This document shows positions 1 to 9,247 of a DNA stretch of 64,000 nt, piece after piece; position 1 is the first letter of the stretch, and every line of letters starts with the position of its first letter. The stretch is taken from positions 434,001-498,000 of the forward strand of contig OY101123.1 of NCBI GenBank assembly GCA_956465555.1, read 5' to 3'. The translations under genes and the position numbers were made by a program. The notes under the pieces were generated by a model, which saw only the letters and a program-made list of their open reading frames with translations, made no database searches and was not told the origin of the DNA. The stretch comes from Nitzschia sp. pyKryTriq1. Lineage: Eukaryota; Bacillariophyta; Bacillariophyceae; Bacillariales; Bacillariaceae.

Positions 1-442
1 CCCATCGTTCGGCACCCCCCGGCAAGTCTCCGATATCGATTTTCAAATAGCGAGTGGGCGCCCCAAAGGCCATTTGACCATCTTTGCCGACGTAATAACT
101 TCCTTGAAAGTCGTTGGCAATTCCGCGGGAATCGGCAATGCCCGTGTGTCCGATGAATGGTAGAATCAGAGTGATGGGCCACAAGGGGGACCATAAGATG
201 CAGTAGGACAAGTCGGGGCCGCGCTTATTGCTATTATTATTGCCGCCGCCGCTGCTGCTGCTGATCGAGGTGGAAGGCATATCGTCGGCAGTGATGGCGC
301 GCAACGACGAGCTGCCGTCGTCGTCTTCCTCTAATGCTTGTACCTGTACTTGTACTTGTACTGGTTGTTGTTCGTCTGCTGGCTGATGCTGCGTTGGCTG
401 CGTAATATTCTCGGCGGGATCGTTGGCGGAGTCCGATATCAT
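1..442 (-). CDS. TMEM222/RTE1 (DUF778) family membrane protein, C-terminal part cut off by window edge
   Basis: This reverse-strand frame is open to the left edge, so only about 147 residues are seen. After a Gln/Val- and Ser-rich N-terminus come a Leu/Pro-rich hydrophobic segment, the motif LPFIGHTGIAD, then RGIANDFQGSYYV and MAFGAPTRYLKID. These match the conserved core of animal TMEM222 and plant RTE1 (PFIGHxGI, DFxGxYFV, MAFGxPxxYxxLD). In Arabidopsis RTE1 is an ER/Golgi regulator of the ETR1 ethylene receptor; the general role of the family is unknown. The start at 442 is the first ATG of the frame, and an in-frame ATG at 280 lies closer to the conserved core. The frame is also open upstream of 442, so an earlier start or exon is possible. 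The QVQVQVQ stretch is encoded by the GTAC-containing repeat at about 340-363. Confidence 0.8.
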   Translation of the reverse strand, partial: MISDSANDPAENITQPTQHQPADEQQPVQVQVQVQALEEDDDGSSSLRAITADDMPSTSISSSSGGGNNNSNKRGPDLSYCILWSPLWPITLILPFIGHTGIADSRGIANDFQGSYYVGKDGQMAFGAPTRYLKIDIGDLPGGAERW

Positions 443-1007
443 ATAGCCTACTGTAGATACAGTAGTGCAAGCAGTTTCACAATACAGTATTGCAGTACCG
501 GTAGTGGTATGGTACTGTAATGAAAGTACCAGCTCTATCGATGAGGAATGTGAAGTACCAGTACCTATACTCAGTACTCGTACAATAGGTACCGGTTGTG
601 TTTGTCGTCGCTCCATCGCCATGGTCAAAAGAAGAAGGCGGTGTTATTCGTCTGGGTGGCTCTGTCATCAGCTGGCAGACGTTGGTTCGATTGGGTCGGA
701 AACAGAAGTCGTTGTGGTCGGTTCTTTCAAAAGAGAGCCCAGGCTGATAAAGAAGGAAGAATCAATCATCATCATCAATCCGCCACTACTATTACGTGCA
801 GTACTGTAGATATAGTGTACCGGTACTCTCGTATTCGTAGGCTCTACTAACTAGTACCAGTACTCTCTAGCTAGAGCGAGATGTTGATGTATGAATCATA
901 ATTGACAAGAGTGTATCTTCTAATAAAAATATAATAGTATGTATTGTGAAGAGTGGAGTTGTGGCGGAGATCATGACAAGTCGAGACGCAAGTAAGTGGT
1001 CATTGGT
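443..1007. promoter_or_regulatory. Intergenic: upstream of the TMEM222-like gene, downstream of the light-harvesting gene
   Basis: No supported gene. Both neighbours are on the minus strand, so this stretch should hold the 3' UTR of the light-harvesting gene and the promoter of the TMEM222-like gene. Short GTAC palindromes occur near 494-520, 588-595 and 815-860, the last next to CTCTAGCTAGAG. The open frames here overlap these repeats and look like chance. Confidence 0.5.
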
Positions 1008-1679
1008 TTAGAAGAATTGAGGAGTCGAGTCGATCACGCCAACATGGTTAATGGCCTCCGCAATGGCGTATCCCGTGACGGCCAACATGGCAATTCGTCC
1101 ATTGTTCAGCTCTGCTTCTTGGATCTGGCGTTGCAAGGTTGGGTCCGAAGGATAAGCATTGAGAGGATCAAATCCAATATCTCCAATGAATCGACTTTCT
1201 GCAGTACCCTTTTCTTTTCGTTGAAGAGTATGGGCTTCCACCATGGCGCCCAACGTCAAGGCGGCCAAGAAAAAGTGAGGATCAATGTCGGAAATGTTAC
1301 CATTCAAAACGGCAGGCGCCAAATCATTGGGTCGGATGAGTGTGGGAAGACCGAGTTGGGTGGCGATTTGGCTATTGAACAATTCGGCCAGAGGCCATCC
1401 AATGGCTGCCAACATGGCCAAGCGTGCATGTCGAATTTCAGCTTCGCGATACAAAGTAAGGTCTTGCTTGTTTTGGGAAAAGTTGAAGGGATCAAACTTG
1501 TAATCACCAGCGAGTTCGCCGTCCAAGACCGAGGGTGGGGAAAAGATGGGTCGGTCGGACATTTGTCTTCTTGTGGAGGAAGAAGTGCTGGTGCTGGTGC
1601 TGAACTTGGTGGTGGTAGTGGGGCTAAAGGCCGCAGCCGAAGCCACGAAAGTGAAAATGGTAGCAGCAGTGAACTTCAT
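1008..1679 (-). CDS. Divergent chlorophyll a/c light-harvesting protein
   Basis: A single-exon, 223-residue member of the LHC superfamily (PF00504). Residues 1-18 form a hydrophobic signal peptide ending AAA/FSP, followed by a Ser/Thr-rich transit-like stretch, which is the bipartite route to a complex plastid. Helix 1 carries EAEIRHARLAMLA and helix 3 EAELNNGRIAMLA; these hold the Glu, His/Asn and Arg ligands that bind chlorophyll and pair helices 1 and 3. A shorter central hydrophobic helix lies at about residues 138-150. The protein should sit in the thylakoid membrane. Helix 1 reads RHAR rather than the KHGR usual in abundant fucoxanthin proteins, a trait shared with the larger LHC at 46.7-48.0 kb, so it may belong to a minor subgroup. 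The start is the only ATG in front of the signal peptide. Confidence 0.93.
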   Translation of the reverse strand: MKFTAATIFTFVASAAAFSPTTTTKFSTSTSTSSSTRRQMSDRPIFSPPSVLDGELAGDYKFDPFNFSQNKQDLTLYREAEIRHARLAMLAAIGWPLAELFNSQIATQLGLPTLIRPNDLAPAVLNGNISDIDPHFFLAALTLGAMVEAHTLQRKEKGTAESRFIGDIGFDPLNAYPSDPTLQRQIQEAELNNGRIAMLAVTGYAIAEAINHVGVIDSTPQFF

Positions 1680-2567
1680 TGTGCACGTATTGTTGTTTCT
1701 TTATGTTGTGTTTTGCTTCAGAATCGTGTCGATTGAAAATTATGAAACGATTGTGGCGGGTGGCCGCTGCCTTCGCATCATCTGTCCTGATAAATATCAT
1801 CATGCATGGGTGATGAGTCAACCGACAACATCATCGCAACCGTCCAAGCGATAACCAACAAGTACTCATACTGTATTTTTCAGTGAATGAATCAGCATTT
1901 TATTCTTGGTAAATAGATAATGATGACTCATTCGTAGCTTGTGGTCTTGTTTTGCTGAGTACTTGTCGATGTTGTCGAAGCAGCATGATGATGGGGATGA
2001 TGATGTGTGATGTTCCGAAAGAACTTTCTCGATCTTCCGATGACGAGATCGCGATGACTTGGTATTGTTTCGGCTGCAAGTGCCGTACTCATACCGTACC
2101 GCGGTACAGTACTTGCACTCGTAGTCGCGTGACGAGGAGGAAGAGTCAGTCATCTGCTGGTGGCACGACAGACGAACTGCTAAACTCATGGGGTGAGGCA
2201 TTCGGAATTTGGAATCCACTAAACGGACAAGGCAACAAAGTCGAGGTTTCAATGCACCCATCATCGCGCACAGCGGCTTCGCAAACTTCAAGCCACCCAA
2301 ACTTCGTTATTATAATAATATTATTATTATTTATTTTGACGATGGCGTCGGGCGGCATTTCTGCATCAGTCCTCTCGCTCCTCTGATATCATCATCTCTC
2401 CAACTATGAATTAAATATCCCTACTCGATATAATAATAGGCGTACAGCAAATCCTTCGCTCGAATAATCCACAACAATGGGACGTTGACAACAATAAGGA
2501 AAACCCACAACACCAGCAGTTTTCATTCATTTCAAGGTCCACGGGTTTTTATTAAGCAACAACGAAA
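1680..2567. promoter_or_regulatory. Divergent intergenic region between the LHC gene and tRNase Z
   Basis: The flanking genes point away from each other, so both promoters lie here. It contains an AT-rich stretch with TAATAATATTATTATTA-like repeats at about 2308-2336 and a GTAC-rich patch near 2084-2110. Two overlapping 144-codon frames on opposite strands (about 1866-2386) are low-complexity and resemble no protein I know, so I see no gene. Confidence 0.45.
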
Positions 2568-4569
2568 ATGATGTTGTCTTCTTCCATCACCCGCTGCACT
2601 CTCCGACGTACCATGCGTTCCGCCACAAGTACTTCGAATACCAGTTCTGTCGTGGGAGGAGCCATCCGACATTTCGCATCGACAGAACAAAAACAGCTCG
2701 AGCAATCTGGCGTCACGACAGTGCCCAAGCAGAACCACGACGACGACGCCAACACTTCCATAGAAGCAAGAATCTCGTCGTCGTCGTCGTCGTCGTCTCC
2801 TCCTCATCCTCCTCAGCTAGCACTACTAGGATCCATCTACAATCCTCCACCGTATCCCATCGAACCCGAAGAAATCGCAAATTCTATTCGATGTAGTCTC
2901 GTGGGAGCCTCGATGTCCCATGCCGAAGCATCGAGGGATACGGGGATGAGTCTGGTCTTTCTTGGAACGGGTGCAGGACTACCTACCAAAGGACGATGTC
3001 CGACCTCGACGCTGCTGAAATTGGGTGGTGAATCCTTCTTGGTGGACGTGGGAGAAGGAGTCCAGCGGCAACTCACGTTTACGCGAGCCAAACCAAGTCA
3101 TATCGACCGCATTTTCATCACGCACTTGCATGGAGATCACATTTTTGGATTGCCAGGCCTTTTGTTGGGATTACAGCACTCGCAACAATATCATCAACAT
3201 CAAGATACTGCTACGAGTAATACGAATCGTCACACGAATACTGATCCAGAAGAAGAATCATCATATCACAAACCAGGAATACGGAAAACGTCGGTGGTAC
3301 GACGACAACGAGGACGACGAGGACTCGAATCAGAAGAAAGGGTTGTCAAAATCTACGGTCCTCCTGGATTGTACAATTACATTGCGTCCAATATCATTTT
3401 GAGTTGTACCTTGATTCATTCGTTGAATATCCAAGTGTATGAATTGGTAGGAGGCCGTGTTCGGCGAGCTCATGGTGCTCGGGACATTCGCAATCCATTC
3501 GAAACCAACTATCCGGAATTCAATTTTGGACGACTGACACGGCATCAAATTCCGTGCAATCCAGATGGCGTCTGGATCATACAAGATTTGCCTCCCATGG
3601 TGACACGCGAAGATATATTATCGAAAACATCCTCTTCCTCCAATCGCCATCGTTCTTCTTCTTCCGATGACAATGACACTGACAGTACTGACAGTACGAA
3701 TACTACTACATCCAGGAAGATCAACAACAATGATCGTCGGTTTCGCATCCAAGCGGCAGAAGTGGATCATTTGAGTGGCGTAGCGACCTTTGGGTATACC
3801 ATTCAAGAAGAAGAACCTCCTCGAAATATTGATGCCGCCCAAGCCAAAGAATTGGGTGTGTCGCCGATTGGGCACAAGTACAATTTGCTCAAGGCGGGAT
3901 TCTCGGTACTGACCGATGATGGTAGCCAAGAGGTGAGGCCCGAACAAGTCTTGACGGCACGGCGGAAAAAGGCACGCAAGGTGACATTTGTGGGGGACAA
4001 TCGAGGATGGACCCCGTCCATGAAACGGATCGCTCGGGATTCGGATGTCTTGGTCCATGAGGCAACACTGATGGATAAGGACAGTGACTGGGGGGTGAGT
4101 AGTTATTGGCGATTGCATGAATGCGTACAGTACAAACAAGAAGAAACCATAGGATCCTTCACTCACGCACTGATGGTACACTCATTTGTTTCTCTCTCGA
4201 CACTAGAAACGTGGGCATTCTACAGCTGAAATGGCTGGCAAAATTAGCGGAGAAGTCAACGCCAAAGTGCTGCTTCTCAATCATATTAGTCCCAAAGCAG
4301 ACTACTTGGATCAAGAAGACGGACACAGTGCCCAACTGAGTTTGATACAGGATGCCAAGGATGCTTCTAACGACATTTCAAAAGTTGTTGTGACTTATGA
4401 TTTTATGGAACTACTAGTACCGTGGCTTGGGTTTGGTTCTCGGCCCGAGGACGCAGTAGAAAGTGGGGCTCCTACCATTACCAGGGCCAGTAAATCGGCT
4501 TTGAATACGTCGGAACAGCCCGTGGACGCCAAACAGGTACTGAAGGACTGGTTTGGACCAAATAGTTGA
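2568..4569 (+). CDS. tRNase Z (RNase Z/ElaC family), probably organelle-targeted
   Basis: Removes the 3' trailer of precursor tRNAs. Exons 2568-4094 and 4207-4569 join in phase 0 (GGG/GTGAGT donor, CACTAG acceptor) to give 629 residues. The metallo-beta-lactamase core starts at LVFLGTGAG (129-137); the zinc-binding HLHGDH is at 186-191, DVLVHEATL near 496, and GHSTAEMAG, the second-half zinc histidine motif, begins right after the intron. Short-form tRNase Z is about 300-360 residues. The extra length is a Ser/Thr/Arg-rich N-terminus that could target a mitochondrion or plastid, plus low-complexity inserts near residues 205-260 and 350-390. There is no second beta-lactamase domain, so it is an expanded short form. 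It converges on the EngB-type gene, with 109 bp between the stops. Met codons at 2568 and 2571 are both possible starts. Confidence 0.92.
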
Positions 4570-4678
4570 AACTTGTAGTATGGGAAAATAACCATAACAC
4601 AGGGTTTCCAGATCCACGCGAGTGAACGAATGTACGTAGTCTGGTGCAAGTCTTGGTGACGAAACATTGAATGGTAGT

Positions 4679-6082
4679 TTACAGCTCCCCGCGCCGTTCC
4701 ATATCCTTCGCCTTTTTACGAAGAAATTTGAGCGTCTGTTTTCCCTCGACCTGTGCCGAGCCATCCTCGTAATCGTCGTCGTAAGAGCCATCGTAGTCTT
4801 CACCGAAATCCTCATCATCACCTTCCAAATATTCGTCATCCTCATACATTACGGAGGCCGAATCATGAACCCAATCAAAACCTTGATTGTAAGCAATATC
4901 GTCCTCGTCGAGGTACTCTGCCCACCCTATAGGTGTCTCGACATCACCACCTTGCTCCATCTTGGCTTTCAATTCCGCGACACCACCTTCACAGGCTTCC
5001 ATAATAATCCTCCATAGTCCCTTGATACCTTGCCCCGTGACACTGCTGACACTGAAAGGTTGTCCTTCGGGCAGTCCTAATCCTTCCTGAATTATTCGAA
5101 GAGATTCTTCCTCTTGCGTCGTGGATAGTTTATCAACTTTGGTCGCCACAACCATAATAGGAACTCCCATGTCGAACAAGGCTGCTAGAACGGCACGGTC
5201 ATCCTCACTGGGCACGCGCCGAATGTCCACGAGCAGAATACCTAGCATGAGTTCTTTTCTCTTTCCGAGATAGTTTTCCGCCGCTTGCATGACCATTTCC
5301 TTTGTCTCTTTACTAAGTTTTGCGTATCCAAAACCTGGCAAATCCACCAATCCCAGAATCGCCTTTTCTTTACGAAACATTCCATACAAATTGACGGATG
5401 CCGTGGCCCCTGGTGTTTTGCCAACCCGTGCTGTTTCGGACCCGACGAGTTTGTTGAGCAGGCTTGATTTGCCGACGTTGGACCTTCCCAAAAATGCCAC
5501 TTCCGGTGCACCCAGACGCGGCGGTAACTGTTTCTCCAAATACGCGCCTATAAAGTCGATTTCATCTTGTGGAGATTGTGAAAATCGTTTCCATCCCAAG
5601 AGCGCCTTGTCTTCATTCGAAAGGAAGGATCTTGAGACTTGGAGTTCGACATCTTCCTTGACGTTGTGGATGCCTTCCTGCTGGGCCAGCTCTCTTCGTT
5701 TCTTTTCTGCCTGTACGTTCTTTGCCATATCCTTCTTGCTGACGACTTGCCAGGGCGGTGCATGGGACGATTGATTCTTTTTCTGATTCATTTGAGCCGC
5801 CCGCGACGTTTGTTTCCGAGTGCCGTCCGAAGGCCCCCCGCCCTTCTTGCTTTTGGAAGCAGCACCAGCAGTAGCGACATTATTTTTCTTGTTCTTGGTT
5901 TTTCCTGGAGCACCACTTGGAGGTCCTCCTCTCTTGGCAGAAATGGCAGTGCTGCTTCTTATAAAGGTTGACAAGACGTTGTTCTTTCCGACGGATTTGT
6001 TCGTTGATACCAGGAAAGCATCTACTCGCAATGAGAAGATTGCCGCTAGAAGCACGCAAGCGAGAAGTCCGAGATGAAGCAT
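4679..6082 (-). CDS. engB: EngB/YihA-type ribosome-biogenesis GTPase, plastid-targeted
   Basis: A single-exon, 467-residue GTPase of the TRAFAC EngB (YihA/YsxC) family, which assists large ribosomal subunit assembly in bacteria and plastids. Residues 1-22 are a signal peptide ending VDA/FLV, followed by a basic Ser/Lys/Gly-rich stretch to about 130, which suggests plastid import. G1 is GRSNVGKS (199-206), G2 is in TPGATAS near 223-229, G3 is DLPG (247-250) and G4 is TKVD (314-317). The core matches bacterial EngB in length and order. Unusual is a C-terminal tail of about 75 residues with Asp/Glu/Tyr runs (about 395-450) and a basic end, absent from bacterial EngB; it could contact rRNA or ribosomal proteins. 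The gene is divergent from the FKBP gene. Confidence 0.93.
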   Translation of the reverse strand: MLHLGLLACVLLAAIFSLRVDAFLVSTNKSVGKNNVLSTFIRSSTAISAKRGGPPSGAPGKTKNKKNNVATAGAASKSKKGGGPSDGTRKQTSRAAQMNQKKNQSSHAPPWQVVSKKDMAKNVQAEKKRRELAQQEGIHNVKEDVELQVSRSFLSNEDKALLGWKRFSQSPQDEIDFIGAYLEKQLPPRLGAPEVAFLGRSNVGKSSLLNKLVGSETARVGKTPGATASVNLYGMFRKEKAILGLVDLPGFGYAKLSKETKEMVMQAAENYLGKRKELMLGILLVDIRRVPSEDDRAVLAALFDMGVPIMVVATKVDKLSTTQEEESLRIIQEGLGLPEGQPFSVSSVTGQGIKGLWRIIMEACEGGVAELKAKMEQGGDVETPIGWAEYLDEDDIAYNQGFDWVHDSASVMYEDDEYLEGDDEDFGEDYDGSYDDDYEDGSAQVEGKQTLKFLRKKAKDMERRGEL

Positions 6083-6799
6083 GCCGGCAACAAAGCTCCC
6101 CTGCTGTCTTCCAAAATCACAGATCGGGTTACAAGAATATTAGTCTTTGATATGCTATCGTCGTCGGTTGTTGTTGAATAAAGCATCAACGAACAAAACA
6201 TCAACAACCCATCATATCGGTATCGGTATTAGTGTTGCGGGCTGGAGGCATCACGCAGCGCCATGCGATCATCGCCTCGTGTTACCTACGGTACCTGGTA
6301 CCGGTATGAACGCGGAATATGGCCAAAGTTCGGGATCCGTCTGCCATGCATTCGTCCGCGAGAGGAAAAAGGAATGAATGGTTGGCGATTGGCGACGATG
6401 CAAGCATCAAGCATGCATGGACCCCGTTGGCGGGATCAACGTCATCATTACGCCAGCAGGTATTTAATGACATGGCATTTCGTTAAATGAAAACGATTCC
6501 TGTGACGTTCGCCTTTCTTCACTAGCTACACGTGGAATGGCGTGCAACCGGACATAATTGCGCCCCCGCGCCTCTGGCTGATGGGCTTCGCGCTTTCTCT
6601 GCGACCGTGTGTGCGTGCCCAAACACAGAATATCTTTTTTCCACAGCCTTCGAGAACGATCCCGCAAAGATCATCGGTGGCCAACGACCGACCGCATCCG
6701 AACCATGGCAATTCAATCGGCAACACGCCCATAACATCAAAGGCACACTCCTCTTCTCAAAAGGAGGGAGTCCCACAACAACTCTAGAGAATTCGAATC
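6083..6799. promoter_or_regulatory. Divergent promoter region between the EngB-type and FKBP genes
   Basis: Both flanking genes encode predicted plastid proteins and are transcribed outward from this 717-bp gap. A GTAC palindrome cluster (ACGGTACCTGGTACCGGTA) lies at about 6288-6306. Several short open frames exist, but none has family similarity or a convincing start, so I call no gene. Confidence 0.45.
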
Positions 6800-7880
6800 A
6801 TGCTCTTCACGAAATCCCTCTCTTTGACACTTCTCATAATACTAGAATCCGCCGTTTGCTTCACTGCCTCACCTGCGTTGTTGAGACCCACTGTCATCAC
6901 AAAAAACAGCAAGAACAACAATAACGGGCACATGACGCCCTTGCCCAATGCTCAAGCCTCCTCCGCCCGGAGTCCTATCAGTGTTGTGTCAATGATGGTG
7001 GAAGAGGACGACGATGGATCATCATCCAACGCGGTGCGGGTGGAGCCAGGGACACACGATGAGCTCATGTATGCTCTGGGAGTGAATTTGGCGCGTCAAT
7101 TGGGGGATATCCGACCATTGGTGCAAGATGGCGAGGAACTGGCTCAAGTCGCCAAGGGTCTTTTGGATACTGTAGTCGGAAGACTAGACGATAATGGGCA
7201 GCGTATGCTGCTGTCGTCTCGTGGAAAGGAATTGGATGAGCTTATTGTGTCACGAGCGTAAGTACGGTAACACAAACAGTATTATTTGTACACTGGCAAC
7301 CAAAACTTGGATCTGGTAAAAGACTCACAGAATACATGTTTTCCTGCCTTTGTATATCCTACTAACATAACACAGCAATGCATTGCGAGAACAACTTGAA
7401 AAGCGTGGTCGCGAAATGCTTCAAAACATGGCGGAGACCGAAGGGGTCAAGGTGTTGGATAGTGGAGTTATTTTGCACGTTCTCGAGGATGGTCCGGGAG
7501 GTCCCGGCCAAGGTATTCGTGCTACCAAAGCTAGTGTAGTACAGATCCACTACCATGGAACCCTGGCAGATGGAACAGTCTTTGACTCGACTCTAGGAGG
7601 AGATCCAGTTAACTTTCCCCTAGCGCAAGTGATTCCAGGATGGAGAGAGGGTGTACTAGCCATGCACGAAGGAGAAACGGCCATGTTGGGAATTCCTCCC
7701 GAGCAAGGCTATGGACCTCAGGGTACACCTGATGGACGCATTCCAGGAGGATCGGCTCTATTCTTTAAAATCCAGTTGCTCAAAGTTCTTACCGGAGAAA
7801 TTGGAGGTAGTGGACTGGTGGGACCCGATGGAAAGTCTCCTTTGAAACGAAACGACGGAGGAAGTGGTTTGATCCTGTAA
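6800..7880 (+). CDS. FKBP-type peptidyl-prolyl isomerase (Mip-like), plastid-targeted
   Basis: Catalyses cis-trans isomerisation of Xaa-Pro bonds. Exons 6800-7257 and 7376-7880 (GC/GTAAGT donor, CACAG acceptor, likely branch site CTAAC at about 7360) give 320 residues. Residues 1-20 are a hydrophobic signal peptide with Phe after the likely cleavage site (AVC/FTA). The middle region (about 75-185) is predicted helical and resembles the dimerisation part of Mip/FkpA-type enzymes. The FKBP fold runs from about 190 to 295: VQIHYHGTL, GTVFDST, the active-site loop VIPGWREGV and IPPEQGYG. The C-terminal tail is Gly-rich. Splicing removes a TAA that otherwise ends the frame right at the donor. Confidence 0.92.
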
Positions 7881-9247
7881 GATGATTTCCGGAAACCATC
7901 TACCTTGCTTGAAAGAAACATCCCCGATCAAATGGACGCGCCAACCTTTTATTTAGAATATGGACCTTGGAGGCACTGCTCGAGAGCCTGAGGCAAAAGT
8001 TATCTATTGCGCACTTCTTTGCCTTGTAAAAAGCTGGCCCTCGTAAACGAAACTAAATGTGTCGCCCGCGGAGCGAGTAAGTTGGACGATGAGAAGTTTT
8101 CTTTTCAAATTTAGCTACTAGTATAGTAATACGAATATAAACACGAATGGTACCGCCAAATTGCAATAGCTTTCTCGCCACTCTCTCGACTGCTCGTGCT
8201 TCATGCCGTGGCTCGTCGACTACTACAAGTGCTATCTTACTCTCTAGAGAGGAGTCTAGCTAGCCACATTGACCCAGAATAACATTAGGATACACTGCAG
8301 TTATTTTGATGTATTGGTTGCCCGGAAGAGATTGGGTTGTTTATTTTCATTGTTGACGCCGCATCGTACGGTACGTATTGTACAGTGCGTGGTGGACGAG
8401 ACCAAAGTAAATCTGAATCACGAACACATTCCCGAGATTCGCCATGTTCTCCGACAACATGGGAAAGAATTCCATTCCGGATGACGGACAGTCTATGAAG
8501 CGGTATTGGCGGCGGGACGTTGGACGGGCCCAGCGGGTTCGTGGTTGCTCGCTGCGTGCAGCAAAAGAAAGTCTCCGGTCGGTAGACACAAAACAAGCAC
8601 GGAGGGATTGGCCACCTCTCTACGCGAAAACTACTCCTTCCAGCGACTCTTTTTATCAATATCCAACCCGATCAGGGCAAAGAGACCCTGCACCTTCTTT
8701 CTTTGCATCATCAACTTCAAAATGTATGTGGTGCGGTGTTATTATTTTTAGGGATTGAGGCGTTTGAAGAGCATCATGGTGAAGGTGTTTTGCGGCGGGC
8801 CGTGTGCGTATCGAAGTTTTTGTCGTTCAGTACCAGTGCCTACGCATGGCGCGCGTAGACTGGGGGAAACCGAAACACGTGGTTTGAGGCGGCGGGGGAC
8901 GACTCACTCAGCGTACACAGCGATACTTCGTACCTGTCTTTCAGCGCTGCAGACACTGTCTCACTCACCTCTTTGTTTGTTCCCACCTTGCAGACCGCCG
9001 CATAGAGACACAACTTTGTAGGGGAGGTTTGGTGCGTTTGCTCCTTCTGGAGTCTACGATACTATCGGAGACTAGCTCGAAAGGTCGACAATTTGCTTTG
9101 ATTCCGATCCACTAGTGTTTTCATATTTCTCGAGTCCGTGGGCCCTCTCGCTGGACTCTTTCGTAGCTACCGTATCGTATCTCATATTTCAGGGTGTCGA
9201 ATTCTGTACCTCAAGCAGCGGTGCCTGTTGGAGACCACCCAAAGACG
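7881..9247. other. Long intergenic region between the FKBP and CDK genes
   Basis: Contains the FKBP 3' UTR, one possible small reverse-strand gene (listed separately) and the CDK 5' region. A pyrimidine-rich ATATTTCAG at about 9183-9191 resembles a splice acceptor and may close a 5' UTR intron of the kinase gene. ATCGTACGGTACGTATTGTAC at 8363-8383 and CTCTCTAGAGAGGAG near 8240 are short palindromes. I see no other gene. Confidence 0.4.
8347..8475 (-). CDS. Possible 42-residue single-pass membrane microprotein
   Basis: A short ATG-started frame within otherwise empty DNA. It has a hydrophobic stretch NVFVIQIYFGLVHHAL flanked by a basic end (TYRTMRRQQ), the layout of small tail-anchored or mitochondrial membrane subunits. 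Third codon positions favour C and G as in neighbouring genes. The frame is open further upstream without a clear ATG, so it may instead be the last exon of a longer gene. I recognise no family. The call rests on composition and layout only. Confidence 0.25.
   Translation of the reverse strand: MEFFPMLSENMANLGNVFVIQIYFGLVHHALYNTYRTMRRQQ

Noticed and set aside
1866-2386. Two overlapping ~144-codon frames on opposite strands
   Set aside because: Low complexity, no domain pattern, and both lie between two divergent gene starts; best explained as promoter DNA.
8285-8659. 124-codon reverse frame in the FKBP-CDK gap
   Set aside because: Irregular composition and no similarity; the overlapping 42-codon frame is the more protein-like reading.
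9194-9247. Start of the CDK at a GTG codon before the first ATG
   Set aside because: Eukaryotic initiation at GTG is unlikely, and the bases just before it look like a splice acceptor.
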